Assembly (NCBI GenBank): GCA_028819675.1
Contig: JAPPKT010000605.1
Span: forward strand, 1 to 8,235
Length of the DNA: 8,235 bases
Origin: Caldilineaceae bacterium
Lineage (GTDB): Bacteria > Chloroflexota > Anaerolineae > Caldilineales > Caldilineaceae
Direction: 5' to 3'
Positions 5,507 through 8,235 of this stretch are shown here, one piece after another. Below the pieces are notes generated by a model. It was not told the origin of the DNA. It searched no databases and worked only from the letters and a program-made list of their open reading frames with translations. Every line of letters starts with the position of its first letter. Positions within the stretch are counted from its first letter, which is position 1. The translations under genes were made by a program, and so were the position numbers.

Positions 5507-5534
5507 GTAGGTGCCCCCCTGGTGGGCGCCCTAC
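5507..5534. repeat. Intergenic hairpin repeat, copy 1
   Basis: The element starts GTAGG and ends CCTAC, with an inner GCCC/GGGC stem and a short loop. Its layout and sequence resemble the hairpin at 6596-6624 (both start GTA, contain C-runs then a GTGGG segment, and end CCCTAC). Such hairpins are typical of short dispersed intergenic repeats. Confidence 0.5.
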
Positions 5535-5587
5535 AAGGGCCGCAAAAGCGTCCAAATCTTGATGAATCGGTCCCGAAACTGCTTCCT

Positions 5588-5616
5588 TAGACAGTCCACG
5601 CCGCGCAGTGTATAAT
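5588..5616 (+). promoter_or_regulatory. Sigma70-like promoter of the radical SAM gene
   Basis: TAGACA (5588-5593, five of six matches to TTGACA) is followed by a 17-base spacer and a perfect TATAAT (5611-5616). Transcription would start near 5623, giving a leader of about 60 bases before the ATG at 5682. This is the best promoter in the window. Confidence 0.75.
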
Positions 5617-5630
5617 CACCCTCGGTTCTA

Positions 5631-5661
5631 AGCGGACGGCCTCACGCAAAAACTGTCCGCT
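5631..5661 (+). promoter_or_regulatory. Leader stem-loop before the radical SAM gene
   Basis: AGCGGACGG (5631-5639) pairs with CTGTCCGCT (5653-5661) over nine positions with one G-U pair, leaving a 13-base loop containing A5. It begins about eight bases into the predicted transcript and ends 20 bases before the start codon. It could protect the mRNA 5' end or act in leader regulation. Confidence 0.5.
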
Positions 5662-5681
5662 GTAGACAGAAACCCAGACCA

Positions 5682-6581
5682 ATGGCAAAAATCCTTCTCG
5701 TCCACCCACTCTTTCTCAGCCTCAATCCCGAAGAGCAGGCCCTCCAAAGCCCCTACTTCCCGCTCGGCCTCCTCTACCTCGCCGGCTACGTGCGCGCCCA
5801 GGGCCACGAAGTCGCCGTCTTCGACGGCACCTTCGAAGAAGACGTCAGCGCCTTCTCCGCACGCCTCGCCGCCGAAAAACCCGACCTCGTCGGCATCTCC
5901 GCCGTCCTCCCCCTGCGCGACATGGCCCTCACCCTCGCCGCCGACGCCAAAACCACCGGCACACTCACAATCCTCGGCGGCCCCGACCCGACCAAAGACC
6001 CCGCCTACTACCTCCAATTCCCCCAGGTCGATATGGTCGTCCACCACGAAGGCGAGCAGACCCTCGACGCACTGCTCCGCCTTATCGACGCCGGCCCCCT
6101 CACGCCCGCACTGCTGGCGCGTGAACCCGGCATCGCCTTCCGCGACGCCGCCGGCGCACCCGTCGTAAACCAGCCCCGCCCCCCCGTCGAAAACCTTGAC
6201 GAGTTGCCCCTCCCCGCCCGTGACCTCATCGACATGGACCGCTACCTCGACACCTGGCGCGAAGAAAACGGCTACTCATCCCTCACCATCTCCACCTCCC
6301 GCGGCTGCCCCTACGGCTGCGACTGGTGCCGGGACTCCGTTCACGGCCAGGCCTTCCGCCAGCGCTCCCCAGAGAGCGTCGCCGCCGAAATGAAGCAGCT
6401 CAAAGAGACCTACGAAATCGATCGCCTCCGCGTCGTCGATGATGTCGACGGCATCGAGCGCGAATGGGTCGAAGGCTGGGCCGAAGCCGCCGCAGCCGCA
6501 GATGCAGCCATCCCCTTCGAGGCCCTCTACGACCTCGAACGTCAGGACCTGCCCATGCTTGATGTGCGCGACACGTTGTGA
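5682..6581 (+). CDS. Cobalamin-binding / radical SAM protein, short form
   Basis: A 299-residue protein. Residues 1-140 form a B12-binding-type Rossmann domain as in cobalamin-dependent radical SAM enzymes: KILLVHPLFLSL, PYFPLGLLYLAGYVRAQGHE (24-43), DLVGISAVLP and ILGGPDPTKDP, then VVHHEGEQTL. The base-off DxHxxG motif is not seen, as is common in this group. Residues 163-185 form the usual linker (PPVENLDELPLPARDLIDM). The radical SAM cluster motif is RGCPYGCDWC, with C209, C213 and C216 able to hold a [4Fe-4S] cluster that cleaves S-adenosylmethionine. Relatives usually have about 450-500 residues, and the barrel after the cysteines needs about 200; here only 83 follow. The end (DLERQDLPMLDVRDTL) looks like intact coding sequence, so this may be a naturally short subfamily or an old truncation. 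No Shine-Dalgarno sequence precedes the ATG, although a promoter and a leader hairpin do. The substrate is unknown. Confidence 0.85.
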   Translation: MAKILLVHPLFLSLNPEEQALQSPYFPLGLLYLAGYVRAQGHEVAVFDGTFEEDVSAFSARLAAEKPDLVGISAVLPLRDMALTLAADAKTTGTLTILGGPDPTKDPAYYLQFPQVDMVVHHEGEQTLDALLRLIDAGPLTPALLAREPGIAFRDAAGAPVVNQPRPPVENLDELPLPARDLIDMDRYLDTWREENGYSSLTISTSRGCPYGCDWCRDSVHGQAFRQRSPESVAAEMKQLKETYEIDRLRVVDDVDGIEREWVEGWAEAAAAADAAIPFEALYDLERQDLPMLDVRDTL

Positions 6582-6595
6582 AAAAAGCGCAATCA

Positions 6596-6624
6596 GTACC
6601 TCCCCACCGTGAGTGGGGCCCTAC
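6596..6624. repeat. Intergenic hairpin repeat, copy 2
   Basis: CCCCAC (6602-6607) pairs with GTGGGG (6613-6618) around a CGTGA loop, framed by GTACCT and CCCTAC. It lies in the 81-base gap between the radical SAM and methyltransferase genes. No T-run follows, so termination would not be classical. It resembles the element at 5507-5534. Confidence 0.5.
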
Positions 6625-6662
6625 ACGCACCTCCGGATGACGCTGCTGCCGGGAACTGACAG

Positions 6663-7394
6663 TTGAATGACTTCTTCTCGGACGGCTCCCCCTTCCTCCG
6701 CCATCCCCTGCTGACTGCCGAACGAACCCGGCAGGAGATCGACTTCCTCGTCGACGCGCTTCCCCTATCCCCCGGCGCACGCGTCCTCGACGTCGGCTGC
6801 GGATTCGGCCGCCACAGCGTGGAACTGGCCCGCCGCCGCTACCGTGTCCTCGGCATCGACCCCGCCGCCGCCATGATCAGGGCCGCCCGCGACAACGCGC
6901 ATGAGGCCGGTGTCGTTGTCGACTTCCAGCAAGTTGCCGCAGAAGGCTATTTCACCGCCGAACCGTTCGACGCCGCCCTCTGCCTCTTCACAACACTCGG
7001 ACAGCTCACCCCCGCGTCAGATGATGACAACCGCGACCTGCTTACGACCGTCTTCGACTCCCTGAAAGAAGGCGGCCGCTTCGCCCTCGAGCTCCCGCAA
7101 AAGCAACCTGCCCTCGACGCCCTCAAACCCTCCGACCGCTTCGGCAGCGACACCAGCTACGCCCAGGTGGACCGCAGCTACGACGCCGGCACCGGCATCG
7201 TCACCGAAAAGTTCCACATCGTCTCCCCCGACGGCTCCCAGGACTTCCACCTGCGCTACCGCCTCTTCACCCGGCAAGATGTCACCGGCCTCCTCTCCGA
7301 GGCAGGACTGCAAATCCTCGAGTGCCATGGCGGCTACAACCGCGCCGACTTGACTGATGACAGCTCCTTGATGCTCTTCATCTGCGCCAAATGA
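6663..7394 (+). CDS. Class I SAM-dependent methyltransferase
   Basis: A 243-residue protein of the class I (Rossmann-fold) methyltransferase superfamily, transferring a methyl group from S-adenosylmethionine to an unknown small molecule or macromolecule. Motif I is VLDVGCGFGRHSVELA (41-56), followed by the acidic end of the second strand GID (64-66). FDAALCLFTTLGQL (102-115) is motif IV-like, and LKEGGRFALEL (134-144) is the post-motif strand. The N-terminal DFFSDGSPFLRHPLLTAERT and the C-terminal YRLFTRQDVTGLLSEAGLQI (199-218) are typical of a common uncharacterised subgroup. The start is TTG at 6663: a TGA lies two codons upstream in frame (6657-6659), and the conserved N-terminus begins immediately, so no ATG is possible without losing it. 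GGGA (6651-6654) may be the ribosome binding site. The stop overlaps the permease ATG. The substrate cannot be told from sequence. Confidence 0.88.
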   Translation: MNDFFSDGSPFLRHPLLTAERTRQEIDFLVDALPLSPGARVLDVGCGFGRHSVELARRRYRVLGIDPAAAMIRAARDNAHEAGVVVDFQQVAAEGYFTAEPFDAALCLFTTLGQLTPASDDDNRDLLTTVFDSLKEGGRFALELPQKQPALDALKPSDRFGSDTSYAQVDRSYDAGTGIVTEKFHIVSPDGSQDFHLRYRLFTRQDVTGLLSEAGLQILECHGGYNRADLTDDSSLMLFICAK

Positions 7395-8119
7395 CCCCAA
7401 ATTGGCTCACCCCCGACCTGCTCAATCTGCTCCTGCAGGGCCTCCTCCTCACCGTGGTCCTCACCGCCGTCACCGCCGCACTCGCCCTCGTCCTCGGCGT
7501 CGCCGCCGGTACCATGCGCATCTCCGGCAACCGCCTCGCCGGCGCCCTCGCCGTTCTCCATGTCGAAACCCACCGCAACCTGCCCGCCCTCGTGCTCATG
7601 ATCATCTGGGCCTTCGCCCTGCCCAACCTCTTCCCCACCGAGCTGAGGCGCCCCATCTTCTTCGATAACGCCTTTCTCAACTGGCTCAGCAGTTGGAGCG
7701 GGCTCTCCCTGCCCTACTATACGCTCGCCGCCGGCGTCGCCCTGGTCCTCAATACCAGCGCCTACCTCGCAGAGCTCTTTCGCGCCGGCGTCGGCGCCAT
7801 CCCCCAGCAACACGTCGACGCCGCCCGCACGCTCGGCGCCTCCCGCCTCAAACTCTTCTGGACGGTTCTGCTGCCCCAGGGCCTCCGTACCGCCTTCCCG
7901 GCCATCTCAACCCGCCTTATCCATCATCTCAAAAACACCGCGCTGGCCGCCTTTGTCGCCACCCCTGAATTCTTCCACAGCGCCCAAACCGCAATCACCC
8001 GCACCTTCCTTGCGCTCGAATTTCTCATGCTCGCCGCCATCGTCTATCTTCTCCTCGCCTTTGCCTTCTCCGGCCTCCTGCGCTGGGTCGAAAAGCAATG
8101 GCTCGTCGCCGGAGGCTGA
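7391..8119 (+). CDS. Polar amino acid ABC transporter permease (HisM/GlnP type)
   Basis: A 242-residue inner-membrane permease of the polar amino acid uptake family, which together with a partner permease, an ATPase and a periplasmic binding protein imports amino acids. Hydrophobic segments near 14-40, 66-80, 109-128, 183-195 and 208-232 fit the family fold. RNLPALVLMIIWAF (62-75) and NTSAYLAELFRAGVGAIPQQ (121-140) are diagnostic. The EAA loop that contacts the ATPase is seen as VDAARTLGAS (142-151) with LLPQGLRTAFP (160-170). The length is normal. The ATG overlaps the methyltransferase TGA as ATGA, so it is probably translationally coupled. The gene is followed after 43 bases by another apparent permease start. 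The ATPase and binding protein are not in the window, and the exact substrate is not predictable. Confidence 0.92.
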   Translation: MTPNWLTPDLLNLLLQGLLLTVVLTAVTAALALVLGVAAGTMRISGNRLAGALAVLHVETHRNLPALVLMIIWAFALPNLFPTELRRPIFFDNAFLNWLSSWSGLSLPYYTLAAGVALVLNTSAYLAELFRAGVGAIPQQHVDAARTLGASRLKLFWTVLLPQGLRTAFPAISTRLIHHLKNTALAAFVATPEFFHSAQTAITRTFLALEFLMLAAIVYLLLAFAFSGLLRWVEKQWLVAGG

Positions 8120-8162
8120 CTGTGCCAATTCTCCACCGGCCTCCCTTTGCTTCTGATCGCCG

Positions 8163-8235
8163 ATGAATGACCACATCTCCTTCCTGATCGAAAAACTGCC
8201 TGCCCTCCTGTTCGGATTCTCCGGGCAACGGCCCG
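8163..8235 (+). CDS. Probable second amino acid ABC permease, 5' end only
   Basis: The ATG at 8163 opens a frame that continues past the window edge; 24 codons are visible. ISFLIEKLPALLFGFSGQRP resembles the N-terminus of the partner permease in polar amino acid transporters, where a similar LPxLLxGFxGxRPGG segment precedes the first membrane helix. The position directly after another permease of this family supports the call. No good ribosome binding site is visible in the 43-base gap. The evidence is short, so this is tentative. Confidence 0.6.
   Translation, partial: MNDHISFLIEKLPALLFGFSGQRP

Noticed and set aside
5399..5590. 63-residue frame MALALASND... between the two promoters
   Set aside because: No ribosome binding site, and it runs through two RNA-like hairpins; the PVGAPLVGAL stretch is a translation of the intergenic hairpin repeat.
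7334..7813. Minus-strand Gly/Glu-rich frame over the permease
   Set aside because: It is the antisense shadow of a permease gene with very strong third-position C bias; composition alone explains it.
7402..7968. Plus-strand Arg/Pro-rich frames inside the permease gene
   Set aside because: They are out-of-frame readings of a GC-rich membrane protein gene, with no domain and no independent start signal.

Overview
This is bacterial DNA in two parts of different character. No rRNA, tRNA or taxon-specific marker is present, so the organism cannot be named. The right-hand genes are GC-rich (about 65-70% by eye) with a strong preference for C in third positions, and at least one lacks a Shine-Dalgarno sequence. 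That would fit a high-GC diderm lineage such as Planctomycetota or Hydrogenedentota, but this is only a weak inference.

Left part (1-4283): an accessory region that looks like a decayed defence island. From left to right it holds a HepT-type (DUF86/HEPN) toxin gene that appears to have lost its middle section; an apparently intact 585-residue Schlafen AlbA_2 / RecG-like ATPase protein with extra beta-rich C-terminal domains; a clear fragment of a type I restriction specificity gene (hsdS); an apparently intact 545-residue protein with a PD-(D/E)XK (Mrr-like) nuclease domain and a long unassigned C-terminal region; a 27-codon ORF overlapping the nuclease stop codon by ATGA; and, on the minus strand, the first 36 or so codons of a MntA-type minimal nucleotidyltransferase. 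HepT/MntA pairs and AlbA_2 proteins are common passengers of type I restriction loci. The likeliest reading is therefore a type I restriction-modification island that lost hsdM and hsdR and most of hsdS, and into which a nuclease gene of lower GC (about 52%) was brought.

Middle (4284-5681): about 1.4 kb with no convincing gene. It holds several well-formed but unexplained elements: sigma70-like -10 boxes, a -10 box between inverted repeats, a 9-bp pyrimidine-rich tandem repeat, a 14-bp palindrome, a seven-unit 10-bp tandem repeat with A-tracts in helical phase, a perfect 8-bp hairpin, an intergenic hairpin repeat, and the promoter and leader of the next gene.

Right part (5682-8235): a same-strand gene group of ordinary metabolic type. 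It comprises a cobalamin-binding/radical SAM protein with a short C-terminus, a class I SAM-dependent methyltransferase starting at TTG, a polar amino acid ABC transporter permease translationally coupled to the methyltransferase, and the first 24 codons of what looks like the partner permease, running off the window.

The best candidates for something undescribed are the AlbA_2-ATPase and Mrr-like nuclease proteins, the two full-length genes in an otherwise broken island, and the phased 10-bp repeat. No function for either protein can be proven from sequence alone.
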